The translations under genes were made by a program, and so were the position numbers. A stretch of DNA of 64,000 nt from Phycisphaera mikurensis NBRC 102666 (GTDB lineage: Bacteria; Planctomycetota; Phycisphaerae; Phycisphaerales; SM1A02), in NCBI GenBank assembly GCA_945878575.1, contig CAMDUB010000005.1:1-64000 (forward strand), given 5' to 3'. The notes beneath the pieces are model-generated. The model was not told where the DNA came from and searched no databases. It saw only the letters and a list, made by a program, of their open reading frames with translations. Positions 34,056 through 43,873 of this stretch are shown here, piece by piece (the first letter of the stretch is position 1; the number at the start of each line of letters is the position of its first letter).

Positions 34056-35087
34056 CGATGCCGCCAACGGATCGGGGCGGAACAGACGAGTGTCCAGGCT
34101 CCACACCTTGTCTGTGAATTCTTGACCGGGATGAACACCCTTGGAACGCTGCGCCGCGTGGATGGCAATAGCCGTCTTGGCATCCAAGTTGTCAAGCATT
34201 GCAACAAAGATCGCCTCCGGAGTGGACGGAATCTTGGTGGCGCCAAACTCAAGCGATCCATGGTGACTGAGCACGATGTGCTGCAAGACCAACAGTGCAT
34301 CCGCGGGGATACGAACATTTCCATCGCGCGAAACCTTGCTTGCCATGGCGCTGAGCATGATGACGCCCTTCACGGTGTGGCCAAGCAGATTGCCTTCCGC
34401 GGTGTAACTGAATCCGCGCTCCCAAGTGAGTTCGGAAGTCTTGCCTAAATCATGCAGGAACAGACCAACCAGCACGATGTCGCGATTGAGTTCCGGATAG
34501 AGAGGCAGCATCCCCTCGGCAAGACGCAGTAGTTGCAGCGTGTGCTCAAGCAGTCCGCCAATCCACGCGTGGTGCACACTCACCGCTGCAGGTGCTTGAC
34601 GCACTCGTGCCATGAACGGTTCGTTAGAGAGATACGCATCCGCAAGCGCACGCATGGCTGGATGGGTAAGCGAACCCATGACGCGGCGCAGTTCCAGTTC
34701 CATGGCAGGAATGTCATGCTGCGATGCCGGAAGGAGCCGCGCCAGATCTTCAATATCCACTTCAACAGAGCGGATTGAATCCACCACAATCTGCACTTGG
34801 CCGTTGTACTCCTGCGCTTGTCCACCAATCCAGACAAACCCGGTCCGCGCAATCTCGCCAAGTTGCGACTCATCAAAGGTCCATTGCCGAATGGCCACTT
34901 CACCACTTGCATCACGAATGATGCCCTTCAAGAAGTGCTTGCCATTCTTAGCCGTACCGCACTGCGGGTTCACCAGCGAATAGGTGCCGTCCACATAGGT
35001 ATGCGGGCGAATCTTGTCGATCGGAACATGTGGAACATGCGATCGTGGCTGGCTTGGGCCGGACGGCTGCGTTTCTGCCTGTGTCAT
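34032..35087 (-). CDS. yhaM: YhaM-like 3'-5' exoribonuclease (OB fold plus HD domain)
   Basis: Residues about 15-120 form an OB-type nucleic-acid binding domain (RPHTYVDGTYSLVNPQCGTA to DSIRSVEVDI). The HD phosphohydrolase domain follows: HHAWIGGLLEHTLQLL, FLHDLGKTSELTW, GHTVKGVIM and LSHHGSLEFG supply the metal-binding His and Asp residues, and LDNLDAKTAI closes it. Firmicute YhaM trims RNA and single-stranded DNA 3' ends. Length 351 is slightly long because of polar ends. It overlaps nnrD by 4 nt and may be translated with it. Confidence 0.85.
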   Translation of the reverse strand: MTQAETQPSGPSQPRSHVPHVPIDKIRPHTYVDGTYSLVNPQCGTAKNGKHFLKGIIRDASGEVAIRQWTFDESQLGEIARTGFVWIGGQAQEYNGQVQIVVDSIRSVEVDIEDLARLLPASQHDIPAMELELRRVMGSLTHPAMRALADAYLSNEPFMARVRQAPAAVSVHHAWIGGLLEHTLQLLRLAEGMLPLYPELNRDIVLVGLFLHDLGKTSELTWERGFSYTAEGNLLGHTVKGVIMLSAMASKVSRDGNVRIPADALLVLQHIVLSHHGSLEFGATKIPSTPEAIFVAMLDNLDAKTAIAIHAAQRSKGVHPGQEFTDKVWSLDTRLFRPDPLAASSSALPAE

Positions 35088-36001
35088 GGGCGTTCGAGTG
35101 TACGCAGTGTGGCAATCGCCGCGGGGATTTCCGCCGCAAGTTCCGTGGCAAGCATTCCCGCAGTGCCACCAGCGCGCGCGGACCAGTGTTCACCGGCAAT
35201 GGCGTGCGCCTGCACTGCAAGCCGTGCGCAGTTGTAGAGGCCCAGTGCGTCGCCATGTTGCGCCACCACACCAGCAATGACGCCGGAAAGCACATCACCG
35301 CTCCCGCCGATCGCCAGCGCATCATTGCCGTGCGTGCATGTCCAGGTGCGAGCTCCGTCGGACACGACCGTCCCGTGGCCCTTCAATACAACGATGCATC
35401 CAAGCCGTTGCGCCAATCGCTCTGCTGCAGCCGGACGCGCCACCGGATCGATCGGATCGACATTGAGATGGAGCGCGTCCGCCAAGCGCGCAAATTCACC
35501 GGGGTGCGGCGTCATGATGATGGGAGCGCGCAAATCGAGATCAAAGCGTGGAGTAGCGGCCAGGCAGTTGAGCGCATCGGCATCAACGATCACCGGGCGG
35601 CCGTCATCCTGAGCGAGTACGCGAATCACTACTTGTGCTTCGGCAAATCCAGTTCCCATTCCGGGGCCGATCACCAAGACATCGGCGCGGCGCGCCTGTG
35701 TGTCGAGTGCTTCGGCGACTGCGTGCGGAACAAGGTGACCGTCACTATCCACTGCAAGCGGAATCCCGGTGGCGGATGGATTTGCTGCAAGAATTGCTGG
35801 CAACAGTGGCTCGGGCGCTGCGGCAATGCAGAGCGCGGCACCAGCCCGCAACGCTCCAAGTGATGCCAGCACCACGCTGCCAAGCATGGTGATCGGATGC
35901 GCAGCATGACCGCCGATCACACAGACCGTGCCGAATGTTCCTTTGTGGCCAGCGGGGTCACGCGCGGGGAGCGCGGGAAGTGCATCACTTGCGCCATTCA
36001 T
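35084..36001 (-). CDS. nnrD: ADP-dependent NAD(P)H-hydrate dehydratase
   Basis: The enzyme repairs hydrated NAD(P)H using ADP. GHKGTFGTVCVIGGHAAHPI, IGPGMGTGF, VIVDADALNCLA, MTPHPGEFARLA and GNDALAIGGSGDVLSGVIAG are the ribokinase-like C-domain of YjeF; the last contains the catalytic Asp. The N-terminal epimerase domain of bifunctional YjeF is absent, so NnrE must lie elsewhere. It overlaps the transglutaminase-like gene upstream and the YhaM gene downstream by 4 nt each. Confidence 0.92.
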   Translation of the reverse strand: MNGASDALPALPARDPAGHKGTFGTVCVIGGHAAHPITMLGSVVLASLGALRAGAALCIAAAPEPLLPAILAANPSATGIPLAVDSDGHLVPHAVAEALDTQARRADVLVIGPGMGTGFAEAQVVIRVLAQDDGRPVIVDADALNCLAATPRFDLDLRAPIIMTPHPGEFARLADALHLNVDPIDPVARPAAAERLAQRLGCIVVLKGHGTVVSDGARTWTCTHGNDALAIGGSGDVLSGVIAGVVAQHGDALGLYNCARLAVQAHAIAGEHWSARAGGTAGMLATELAAEIPAAIATLRTLERP

Positions 36002-37638
36002 CGTGCGGCTCCCTTGGGGTTACCGAGTGGTTTGCCGTCAATCGACTGCACTTCGATAGCGGTGTCTCCCATGAGATCAACAATGCGCGCGAGGTCGGTG
36101 TCGATGGACGCGCCGTCTGCCGCACTCAGCCCGGTGAGTAGATGCGATGCGTCAAATCGGGGTCCACGTGCTGGCAATACGGCGTCGAAGTCGACCCATT
36201 TCCCGTCAATCATGGCCTGGGTCCACATGTGCCACCCGTAGGAATTGCGAATGGCGCCGGACTCGGCAACGTAGAGAAGACCCGAGGCCACGCGCGCGGG
36301 GATTCCCTGCGTTCGTAGGAGCGCACACAGCAGCACGGCGTGTTCAGTGCAGTCACCAGAGCGCGATTTCAATGCCTCGCTCGCTGTAGCAAATCCACTG
36401 GCAAGATTCTTGTTGGTGATGTAACGATTGACCGCTGATCGCAACGCTTCGGCGCGCGCAAGCGGAAGTGGCGCGCATCCCTCCAGGGACTTCTGGGCGA
36501 AGCTGCGAATGGCAGGGTCATCGCTGTCGGCCATGACGCTCGCGCGAGTGAATCGGGCGTCGGAGGCATCTGCTGCTGGCACCATGGAACTGGCGTCGGC
36601 ATCAATGGACAGTCGCGCGGCGCCGGCCGCAGTGCGCACAAAGACCTGCGCACCCGCGCTGGGAAGATCGCCAAGCACGCTGTCCTTGGCGGTCACCAGC
36701 AATTCTGCGCGTCGCGCTTCGGTGAGAGCGCGGGCGTTGCTGGTGAGCGGGATGAACGTTCGTGCCATGATCTCTACCGGCGCGGTGGCCGCAGTAGCGA
36801 TGGCGCGTGTAGTCAGCCGTGACTCCAAGATTCCAACGCCCAGGTCAGTTCGGCTCTGGACGAGTACTCCGTCGGATGACATGAACTCCGATGACGGACG
36901 TTCGATGAGTGAGGTCTTGGTGCTCCACTCCGTGAGGCGTACAGTGCGACCATCGACCTCGGTATCAGCCGTCCCCTTGCGGACGCTTTCCACCTGCACG
37001 GCATCCGGGCCGCTCTCTGGATCAAGCGTGATGAAGCGCAAATCCTTGGCGCCGGACGCAAGCCGGCGCCGAACAAATTCGTCGGCGGCGTAGGGAGGTA
37101 GCCATCCCGCAGCAGGCAGTGCATGGCGCTGCACCGTGCGGCGCCCCGACTGTTCGTCGACAATTTCCATGTCGTCCGCCGTGAATGTCCATGTGCATCG
37201 CACCGGTGCGGCACCGGATGTCTTGGCGATTTCCGCACGCACCGGAACGCCACGCGTGGTTTCTTCAAACATGGTTCGAGTGCGCAGCGTCACGCCCTGC
37301 CCCATTCGCCCAACGGTCATCTCCGTCTCGGTCATGCTGCGGATGGTGTTGTCGTGGCGTTCGACCCATTCATGAAACCACCCGCACGGCTTGCCACCGA
37401 GCGAGAGTTGATACCAACGATCTTCAAGCGTCTGCGCGGTAGCGGACGGCGCAGCGGGGACAGGGGCAGCGGGCGCAACCTGCGGTGCTGGCGTTCCCTG
37501 CGTCGCTGGCGTCCTCTGCGGTGCTAGCAACCACGCTGTCACGAAGGCGTGCGCGCGCGTTGGCAATGCCAAGGCGAGCACCACGCACAGCAGTGCCGCG
37601 CATTTACTGATGGCGCATGAGCGGAAAGAGAATGACAT
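35998..37638 (-). CDS. Secreted transglutaminase-like protein
   Basis: A signal peptide (ALLCVVLALALPTRAHA) leads a Pro/Ala-rich linker and a large N-terminal region of about 330 residues, then a transglutaminase-core domain with the triad Cys in SRSGDCTEHAVLLCALLRTQ, His in SYGWHMWTQAMI and Asp in WVDFDAVLPA. Such domains act as proteases or amide-bond enzymes; Planctomycetes have many secreted ones of unknown substrate. The only early ATG (37638) makes it overlap the lysS 3' end by 35 nt and has no clear Shine-Dalgarno, so expression may depend on coupling to lysS. Confidence 0.8.
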   Translation of the reverse strand: MSFSFRSCAISKCAALLCVVLALALPTRAHAFVTAWLLAPQRTPATQGTPAPQVAPAAPVPAAPSATAQTLEDRWYQLSLGGKPCGWFHEWVERHDNTIRSMTETEMTVGRMGQGVTLRTRTMFEETTRGVPVRAEIAKTSGAAPVRCTWTFTADDMEIVDEQSGRRTVQRHALPAAGWLPPYAADEFVRRRLASGAKDLRFITLDPESGPDAVQVESVRKGTADTEVDGRTVRLTEWSTKTSLIERPSSEFMSSDGVLVQSRTDLGVGILESRLTTRAIATAATAPVEIMARTFIPLTSNARALTEARRAELLVTAKDSVLGDLPSAGAQVFVRTAAGAARLSIDADASSMVPAADASDARFTRASVMADSDDPAIRSFAQKSLEGCAPLPLARAEALRSAVNRYITNKNLASGFATASEALKSRSGDCTEHAVLLCALLRTQGIPARVASGLLYVAESGAIRNSYGWHMWTQAMIDGKWVDFDAVLPARGPRFDASHLLTGLSAADGASIDTDLARIVDLMGDTAIEVQSIDGKPLGNPKGAAR

Positions 37639-39202
37639 CGCGAATCGACTCCGAGTTAGTCATGAGCATCACCAGACGATCGATACCCATACCCATTCCG
37701 CCCGCGGGCGGCATGCCCACGCGCAGACTCTCGACAAAATCATGATCAAGCGTGCGGAACGTGCTCTCTTCGTCATCAGCGCCCGCAAGCTGCTCCGTGA
37801 ACTTGGAAAGTTGAATGTCGGGATCGTTGAGTTCCGTATACGCCGGTCCGATTTCCATACCGGCGATGAACAAGTCCCAGCGTTCCGCAATCTCCGGGTG
37901 CGCGCGGTTGGGGCGCGTCAACGGACTGATGGCACTTGGATAGTCAAGCACGAACGTCGGCCGCGCCGGATCAATGAGCGCCTCAGCCTTCTCTTCAAAG
38001 AGATGATTGACCAGCAGCCAGTGATCGAGTGTGGCCGCCTTATCAATGTGATGCGCCATTCCGGCGGCACGCACCTTTGCCTCATCGCGCATGTCGAAGC
38101 CGAACGCGCGCATAAAGAGCTCTTCGTAACGCACGCGCTCAAACGGCGCGCGATAGTCAATCTGTAGCTCGCCAAATGGAAGCACCGGACCAGCACCACG
38201 CTCCGGGCACTGCGCCATCGCACACGCCACATGATGCACCAGGCTCTCCACCATCTCCAACATGGTCATGTAATCGCCGAAAGCCTGGTACGCCTCCATG
38301 GCGGTGAATTCCGGATTATGGCTGCGATCCACACCTTCGTTGCGGAAGTTGCGATTGATTTCAAAGACCTTGCGCATGCCGCCCACCATGAGTCGCTTCA
38401 GATAGAGCTCCGGAGCAACGCGCAGAAAGAGCTGCATATCAAGCGCATTGTGCGTGGTCACAAACGGACGCGCCGCTGCGCCGCCGGCAATCGGCTGCAT
38501 CATCGGGGTCTCTACTTCCAGATAGCCGCGTGCCTCCATGAAGCGCCGCACCAAGCTCACAATCTGCGAGCGCTTCTCAAAGGTTCGCACCGTCTCTGGA
38601 TTGGCGAACATGTCCATGTAGCGCTTGCGGTAGCGAATCTCCGCATCTTCAAGGCCGTGCCACTTTCCGGGCGGTGGAGCCATGCTCTTGGTGGCAATTT
38701 CAAGCGTGGAAGCCCAGATGCACGTCTCGCCCTTATTGGTGCGACCGATTGGACCTTCAGCAACTACCAGGTCGCCGTAGTCAAGCATCTTGGCGAGCGC
38801 AAACTCCGCATCGGAGACATTGGCCTTACTGACGGTGACCTGCAGGTCACCCGATGAATCGCGCAGCCAGAAGAACACCAACTTGCCGAGGTCACGGTGC
38901 TGCATGACGCGGCCAGCAATGCGAACGCGTGCACGTTGATCAACGGTCGGCGCGGTGGGATCAGCCTTGCGCGCTTGTTGAGATGCGTCAAAGGCGAGGT
39001 GAGTTGCCTCATCAAAGCGCGCTCGCGCTGCGGCGGCGGACTCCAACTCATCAACACGTCGCCCGTACGGCTCGATGCCGACGGAGCGGAGTTGCTCCAG
39101 CTTTGCTCGCCGAGCGGCAACGAGTGCGCCCTCGTCCTCTGGGGTCGAAGGCTGGTTTGCGTCGGGGTTTGGCTGCATTGCGCTGGGCGTGTTAGTAGTC
39201 AC
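37604..39202 (-). CDS. lysS: Class II lysyl-tRNA synthetase
   Basis: The anticodon-binding OB domain (RVRIAGRVMQHRDLGKLVFF) precedes the class II core with motif 1 in TPMMQPIAGGAAARPFVTTH, motif 2 in INRNFRNEGVDRSHNPEFTA and motif 3 in GMGMGIDRLVMLM. Length 532 from GTG 39202; an ATG at 39178 is an alternative, and the first 25 residues are polar and extra. AGGA lies 10 nt before the GTG. The gene begins the minus-strand run lysS-transglutaminase-nnrD-yhaM. Confidence 0.96.
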   Translation of the reverse strand: MTTNTPSAMQPNPDANQPSTPEDEGALVAARRAKLEQLRSVGIEPYGRRVDELESAAAARARFDEATHLAFDASQQARKADPTAPTVDQRARVRIAGRVMQHRDLGKLVFFWLRDSSGDLQVTVSKANVSDAEFALAKMLDYGDLVVAEGPIGRTNKGETCIWASTLEIATKSMAPPPGKWHGLEDAEIRYRKRYMDMFANPETVRTFEKRSQIVSLVRRFMEARGYLEVETPMMQPIAGGAAARPFVTTHNALDMQLFLRVAPELYLKRLMVGGMRKVFEINRNFRNEGVDRSHNPEFTAMEAYQAFGDYMTMLEMVESLVHHVACAMAQCPERGAGPVLPFGELQIDYRAPFERVRYEELFMRAFGFDMRDEAKVRAAGMAHHIDKAATLDHWLLVNHLFEEKAEALIDPARPTFVLDYPSAISPLTRPNRAHPEIAERWDLFIAGMEIGPAYTELNDPDIQLSKFTEQLAGADDEESTFRTLDHDFVESLRVGMPPAGGMGMGIDRLVMLMTNSESIRDVILFPLMRHQ

Positions 39203-39312
39203 GGACGCTGAATCCTAGCAGTGAAGCGCAGGGCGATCGACATGGTGCACACGGATTCAGGAAGCGCGGATCGCCCGTTAGACTTCAGTTGATGCCGCGC
39301 AATCGACGAAGC

Positions 39313-40416
39313 ATGGTTGATACTGAAGTGATCGCTCCGAATCTCAAGCGGAAGTACTCCGGCGTCACGTCGACGGTCGCTGCCCTGCTGCCGATCCAAG
39401 AACGCGAACTGCGTATCGCCACCATCGGCCCGCGCCTCCCCCTCGACTGGCCCCAAGTCGGCGCCATGGATGTGCTTCGGAACATTCGAACTCCAATCGC
39501 GGGAAGACCGTTTCGTATCTGGCACGCGCGCCGCAATGGCGAGATGCTGGCGGGAGTGGTTCTGAAGTGGATGAGCGGCAAGAAACTCAAGCTGGTCTTT
39601 ACTTCCGCCGCGCAACGCGAGCACACTCGTTGGACGCGCTCCCTGATTCGACGCATGGATGCGGTCATTGCAGTATCGCCGGAAGCCGCTTCCTACCTCA
39701 AAGTGCCCTGTACGGTGATCTCGCACGGTGTGGACACCAGCAAGTTTCATCCGTCGCCCGATCGCGTTCAGGAATGGAAAGCGGGTGGAATGCCGGGGCG
39801 CTACGGGATTGGCATCTTCGGTCGCGTGCGTGCACAAAAGGGAACCGATCGCTTTGTGGACGCCATGTGCGCACTGCTGCCCAAGTACCCCGATTTCACC
39901 GCGGTGATTGTTGGGTCGATCAAGCCAGAGGAATTGGCTTTCGTTGCGGATCTCAAGTCGCGCGCTGCTGCTGCCGGAGTGGCGTCACGGATCGTGTTTC
40001 TTGGTGAATTGCCCATGGAAGAAGTACGCGCTTGGCTGCGCCGGGTGATCGTGAATGTTTCGCCTCAGCGCTGGGAGGGATTTGGGCTGCTGCCACTGGA
40101 GGCAGGCGCAAGCGCCACCACCACTGTGGCCACGCGCGTTGGTGCGGCGCCGCGACTCATTGTGAACGGGGAGACAGGCCATTTGGTTGATAAGGACGAC
40201 ATGGCATCGCTCGAGGCGCGGCTTGACGGGCTGATGTCTGCGCCCGAAGCAACCATCTCTATGGGGATCGCTGCGCATCGTCATGTTCTTGCGGGATTCT
40301 CAATCGAACGGGAATCCGCTGCCATTCGCGCGGTCTATGACGGTTTGTGGCAACAATCGCTATCCTTGCCGCCCCAACCACCATGCCACACTCCATCAAG
40401 CGCATCGGCGTACTAA
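39313..40416 (+). CDS. LpcC-like GT4 glycosyltransferase (LPS core type)
   Basis: EVIAPNLKRKYSGVTSTVAA, IWHARRNGEMLAGVVLKWM, LVFTSAAQREHTRWTRSLIR and ISHGVDTSKFHP follow the pattern of LpcC-type mannosyltransferases, which add core sugars to lipopolysaccharide in alphaproteobacteria. The C-terminal Rossmann half has IFGRVRAQKGTDRF and RWEGFGLLPLEAGA, the donor-binding E-x7-E motif of GT4. ATG 39313 is preferred because the conserved part begins there; ATG 39292 is possible. The last 34 nt overlap the phosphofructokinase start. A role in outer-membrane glycolipid synthesis is inferred. Confidence 0.75.
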   Translation: MVDTEVIAPNLKRKYSGVTSTVAALLPIQERELRIATIGPRLPLDWPQVGAMDVLRNIRTPIAGRPFRIWHARRNGEMLAGVVLKWMSGKKLKLVFTSAAQREHTRWTRSLIRRMDAVIAVSPEAASYLKVPCTVISHGVDTSKFHPSPDRVQEWKAGGMPGRYGIGIFGRVRAQKGTDRFVDAMCALLPKYPDFTAVIVGSIKPEELAFVADLKSRAAAAGVASRIVFLGELPMEEVRAWLRRVIVNVSPQRWEGFGLLPLEAGASATTTVATRVGAAPRLIVNGETGHLVDKDDMASLEARLDGLMSAPEATISMGIAAHRHVLAGFSIERESAAIRAVYDGLWQQSLSLPPQPPCHTPSSASAY

Positions 40417-41540
40417 CCGGCGGCGGCGACTGCCCCGGTCTCAACGCAGTCATTCGAGCTGTTACCAAGACTGCCATCTGGAAGCATGGCATTGAAGTCT
40501 TCGGCATTGAAGACGGATTTCAAGGTCTCATTGAAGATCGTGTTCGCCCACTGAGTGCGCGCGATGTCAGTGGGATTCTCACGCGCGGTGGCACCGTGCT
40601 TGGATCGAACAACCGCGCTAATCCGCGCCGCTACTGCGTGCGTGTTGACCCCGTCACTGGTCCGGTGTGGGAAAACGTCACCGAACGCTGCGTGGACACT
40701 GCCCGTCGCCATGAACTTGATGCGATCATCGTCATCGGTGGCGATGGCACCATGGCAAGCGCGGCTCCGCTAGTGGAGAGCGGAGTGAACATCATTGGCG
40801 TTCCTAAGACCATCGACAACGATATTGTCGGCACGGAAATCACCTTTGGATTTCTGACCGCCGTCAACACCGCCACGGAAGCGCTCGACAAACTGCAGTC
40901 CACTGCCGATAGTCATCACCGTGTCATGGTGTGTGAAGTCATGGGCCGTAATGCTGGATGGATTGCGCTGACCGCTGGAGTTGCGAGCGGTAGTGACATC
41001 ATCCTGCTTCCCGAGATTCCCTTCGACCTCGATCACATCTGTGAGAACATCGATTTCCGAATGAATAAGGGCCCCGGCTTTGCGATCATCGTTGCAGCCG
41101 AAGGCGCGCGCCCGCGTGAAGGCAAGCAAATGGTCGATCGCCTTGATCCAACTTCGCCGGATCCAATTCGCCTCGGCGGCATTGGTCGCTGGGTAGCGGA
41201 CGAAATCTCCAAGCGCACCGGCGTGGAAACACGCGCAAGCGCATTGGGTCACATCCAGCGCGGCGGCGGGCCAATTCCGGCTGATCGCATCCTGGCGACA
41301 CACTTTGGTTACCACGCCATCAAGACACTGTTGGAAGGCAAGCGGAGCCGCATGGTGATGCGTCAAGGCAACGTGTTCGGTGATGTTGACATCATGCACG
41401 CTGTTGGAAAGCAGCGCTTGGTGCCGCTGAATAACCCACTTATTGAGGCCGCTCGCGCCATCGGTACTGGGTTCGGTGATGGCCGAACGCCAGAGCCAGC
41501 GCCGGCAACCAGTGAAGACAACCACTCGGTAGTTGTCTAG
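40383..41540 (+). CDS. pfkA: 6-phosphofructokinase, group III type
   Basis: RIGVLTGGGDCPGLNAVIRA starts the ATP half; IIVIGGDGTMASA and VPKTIDNDIVGTE hold the residues that decide the phosphoryl donor. Gly follows GGD where PPi-enzymes have Asp, predicting ATP use, while Lys in PKTIDND is of the PPi/group III type; this Gly/Lys pair is known from ATP-dependent actinobacterial PFKs. MGRNAGWIALTAGVAS and LGHIQRGGGPIPADR bind fructose-6-phosphate. The start at ATG 40383 lies inside the preceding gene; an earlier in-frame ATG would add 12 residues. Confidence 0.93.
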   Translation: MPHSIKRIGVLTGGGDCPGLNAVIRAVTKTAIWKHGIEVFGIEDGFQGLIEDRVRPLSARDVSGILTRGGTVLGSNNRANPRRYCVRVDPVTGPVWENVTERCVDTARRHELDAIIVIGGDGTMASAAPLVESGVNIIGVPKTIDNDIVGTEITFGFLTAVNTATEALDKLQSTADSHHRVMVCEVMGRNAGWIALTAGVASGSDIILLPEIPFDLDHICENIDFRMNKGPGFAIIVAAEGARPREGKQMVDRLDPTSPDPIRLGGIGRWVADEISKRTGVETRASALGHIQRGGGPIPADRILATHFGYHAIKTLLEGKRSRMVMRQGNVFGDVDIMHAVGKQRLVPLNNPLIEAARAIGTGFGDGRTPEPAPATSEDNHSVVV

Positions 41541-41550
41541 CATCGCGCCC

Positions 41551-42273
41551 ATGTTCACTGATGCACTCGCGTCGATCGACGCGTTCACCCCAGCGCACTG
41601 GTCGCTTGCAGCACTCCTAGCCTTTGGGTGTGGAAGCATCCCATTTGGACCGATCGTTGCGCGCATGAACGGTGTGAACCTGCGCACGGTTGGTAGTGGA
41701 AACATCGGCGCCACCAATGTTTCGCGTGCACTTGGATGGAAATGGGGCGTGGTGGTGTATCTCCTCGATGCGGTCAAGGGCGCTGCTCCGGTCCTGCTCG
41801 CCGGCTGGATGGCCGGGATTCTTGGGCACCCCGCTGATCAAATTCCGCGCGCTGACATGTGGTGGTGGTTGATGATGCCCATCGCCGCCGTGCTTGGGCA
41901 TATGTTCAGTCCGTTCGTTGGATTTAAAGGCGGTAAGGGCGTGGCGACCGGCAGCGGCGCCATGTTGGCGATCTGGCCGATACTCACGGGACCGCTCCTG
42001 GTGGCGATTGGCCTTTGGGCGATCATGATTGCACTCACGCGCACCATGAGCATTGCCAGCATGCTGGCGGCCGTCTCCATTCCGCTCACGGTGGCCGCAG
42101 CAGCCATCATGACCACCGGCGCAGGCACCACGGATGGCGAGTTACCCGTTGCACATGCCCTGCCCGCCGTCATCGTCACCGCGGGCGTTGCGGCGTTGGT
42201 GGTGTGGAAACACCGCAGTAATCTTGAACGAATCCTGAAGGGGACCGAACCCCGCTTGGGCAGCAAGAGTTAA
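41551..42273 (+). CDS. plsY: Acyl-phosphate:glycerol-3-phosphate acyltransferase
   Basis: PlsY is the membrane enzyme for the first step of phospholipid synthesis with acyl-phosphate donor. Conserved loops are present: GCGSIPFGPIVAR, LRTVGSGNIGATNVSRALGW and GHMFSPFVGFKGGKGVATGS, with WKHRSNLERILKGTEPRLG at the C-terminus. About five to seven membrane helices are visible. ATG 41551, 10 nt after the phosphofructokinase stop, is chosen over an in-frame TTG at 41533. The loop after the second helix (HPADQIPRADMWWW) is longer than usual. Confidence 0.94.
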   Translation: MFTDALASIDAFTPAHWSLAALLAFGCGSIPFGPIVARMNGVNLRTVGSGNIGATNVSRALGWKWGVVVYLLDAVKGAAPVLLAGWMAGILGHPADQIPRADMWWWLMMPIAAVLGHMFSPFVGFKGGKGVATGSGAMLAIWPILTGPLLVAIGLWAIMIALTRTMSIASMLAAVSIPLTVAAAAIMTTGAGTTDGELPVAHALPAVIVTAGVAALVVWKHRSNLERILKGTEPRLGSKS

Positions 42274-42322
42274 CCGATCGCGCCATTGCCCACGCAGTGC
42301 ATCGGGCACTACGATCTATCTC

Positions 42323-43783
42323 GTGACGAAGGACGCAACACACGCCGTCGATGAGCATTCGGGATATCGCTCGCCGCTTGAAACTCGCAACGCCAGTGCA
42401 CGCATGCGCAGCACCTGGAGCGCGCGCCGCAAGTTTGGTACGTGGCGCCGTATCTGGCTCGCACTGGCGGAGTCGCAACATGAACTTGGACTTGCGGTGA
42501 CCGCGGCGCAGGTCACCGAACTGCGCGCGCACCTGGACGACATTGATTTCGCCAACGCCGACGCGCACGAAGCTCGCCTCCGTCACGATGTCATGGCGCA
42601 TGTGCACACTTTCGGGGACGCTGCGCCGCACGCGCGCGGCATCATCCATCTTGGCGCCACCAGCCAAGACGTGGTCTGCAACGCGGACACACTGATACTG
42701 CGTGACGCGCTCACCATCATCGCCGAGAAATTGGCGCGCGCCATTGATCGCGCCGGCACGTTTGCCACCGAGTATCGCGCGCTGCCCACGCTCGGTTGGA
42801 CGCACTTTCAGCCCGCACAACCGACCACGGTCGGTAAGCGTGCCACCCTGTGGGCACAGGATTTGGCGATTGCGCTCTCCGAAATCGAAGGCCGCATTGA
42901 TGGCATGCGCCTGCGCGGCCTGCGTGGCGCTACCGGAACGCAGGCTTCCTATTTAGGACTCTTGGGTGGCGACGCTGCCAAAGTAGAAGCATTAGAACGA
43001 AGCTTTGCCGCAAAGCTCGGTTGGCCAGCGGAGCGCTGCTGGCCGGTGTGCGGACAAACCTATCCGCGCCTGGTGGACGCACAGATTCTTTCCAGCCTGG
43101 CGATTGCCGCCGCCGCCATTCACAAGTGCTGCAATGATCTTCGACTGCTGGCAAACCTCAAGGAAATCGAGGAACCGTTTGAAGCCGAACAGATTGGCTC
43201 CAGTGCCATGGCATACAAGCGCAACCCAATGCGCTGCGAACGCGCCACCGGACTGGCGCGGTTCGTGATGAATCTCTCTGGTAACGGCCTTGATACTGCA
43301 GCCACCCAGTGGCTCGAACGCACACTGGATGACAGCGCCAATCGTCGCTTGTCACTCCCCGAAGCGTTCTTGGCACTTGATGGCGCGCTCGACATTCTTG
43401 CCAATGTCTTCGGTGGCTTGGTAGTGCACCGCGCTTCCATTCGCGCCCGCTTGGATGCTGAACTTCCATTCATGGCAAGCGAAGACATCCTCCTGGCTGC
43501 CACCGCGCGCGGAGCGGATCGCCAGCATGCGCACGAAGCCATTCGTGTTCATAGTCAGGCCGCTGGACATGCTGTGAAGAGCGAAGGAAAGCCCAACGAT
43601 CTCTTGGCGCGCCTCCGCGGCGAGACGCTGTTTGCAGGGTTGGATCTTGATGGACTCCTGGATGCATCCGCGTACATCGGCCGCGCACCGGAGCAAGTGG
43701 ACGCGTTTGTTGCAGACGTTGTGCAACCAATTCGCACCCGGTACCGCGCAACCATCGCCGACGAACCACAGGTACGGGTGTAA
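42323..43783 (+). CDS. purB: Adenylosuccinate lyase
   Basis: PurB releases fumarate in two steps of purine synthesis. IIHLGATSQDVVCNADTLIL and the signature GSSAMAYKRNPMRCERATGL, with the catalytic Ser loop, are clear; TLGWTHFQPAQPTTVGKRAT supplies the His region. The 486-residue form with this motif style resembles the longer eukaryote-like branch rather than E. coli PurB. Translation starts at GTG 42323 with no near ATG in the conserved part. It follows plsY by 49 nt. Confidence 0.93.
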   Translation: MTKDATHAVDEHSGYRSPLETRNASARMRSTWSARRKFGTWRRIWLALAESQHELGLAVTAAQVTELRAHLDDIDFANADAHEARLRHDVMAHVHTFGDAAPHARGIIHLGATSQDVVCNADTLILRDALTIIAEKLARAIDRAGTFATEYRALPTLGWTHFQPAQPTTVGKRATLWAQDLAIALSEIEGRIDGMRLRGLRGATGTQASYLGLLGGDAAKVEALERSFAAKLGWPAERCWPVCGQTYPRLVDAQILSSLAIAAAAIHKCCNDLRLLANLKEIEEPFEAEQIGSSAMAYKRNPMRCERATGLARFVMNLSGNGLDTAATQWLERTLDDSANRRLSLPEAFLALDGALDILANVFGGLVVHRASIRARLDAELPFMASEDILLAATARGADRQHAHEAIRVHSQAAGHAVKSEGKPNDLLARLRGETLFAGLDLDGLLDASAYIGRAPEQVDAFVADVVQPIRTRYRATIADEPQVRV

Positions 43784-43873
43784 GCGCGCGTGCACGCGCA
43801 TGAACTCGACCGCCCACGCATCATTCACTGATACCGCGCTGAGTAACGGCGGCTCGCAACAAAGGTCTCCACT

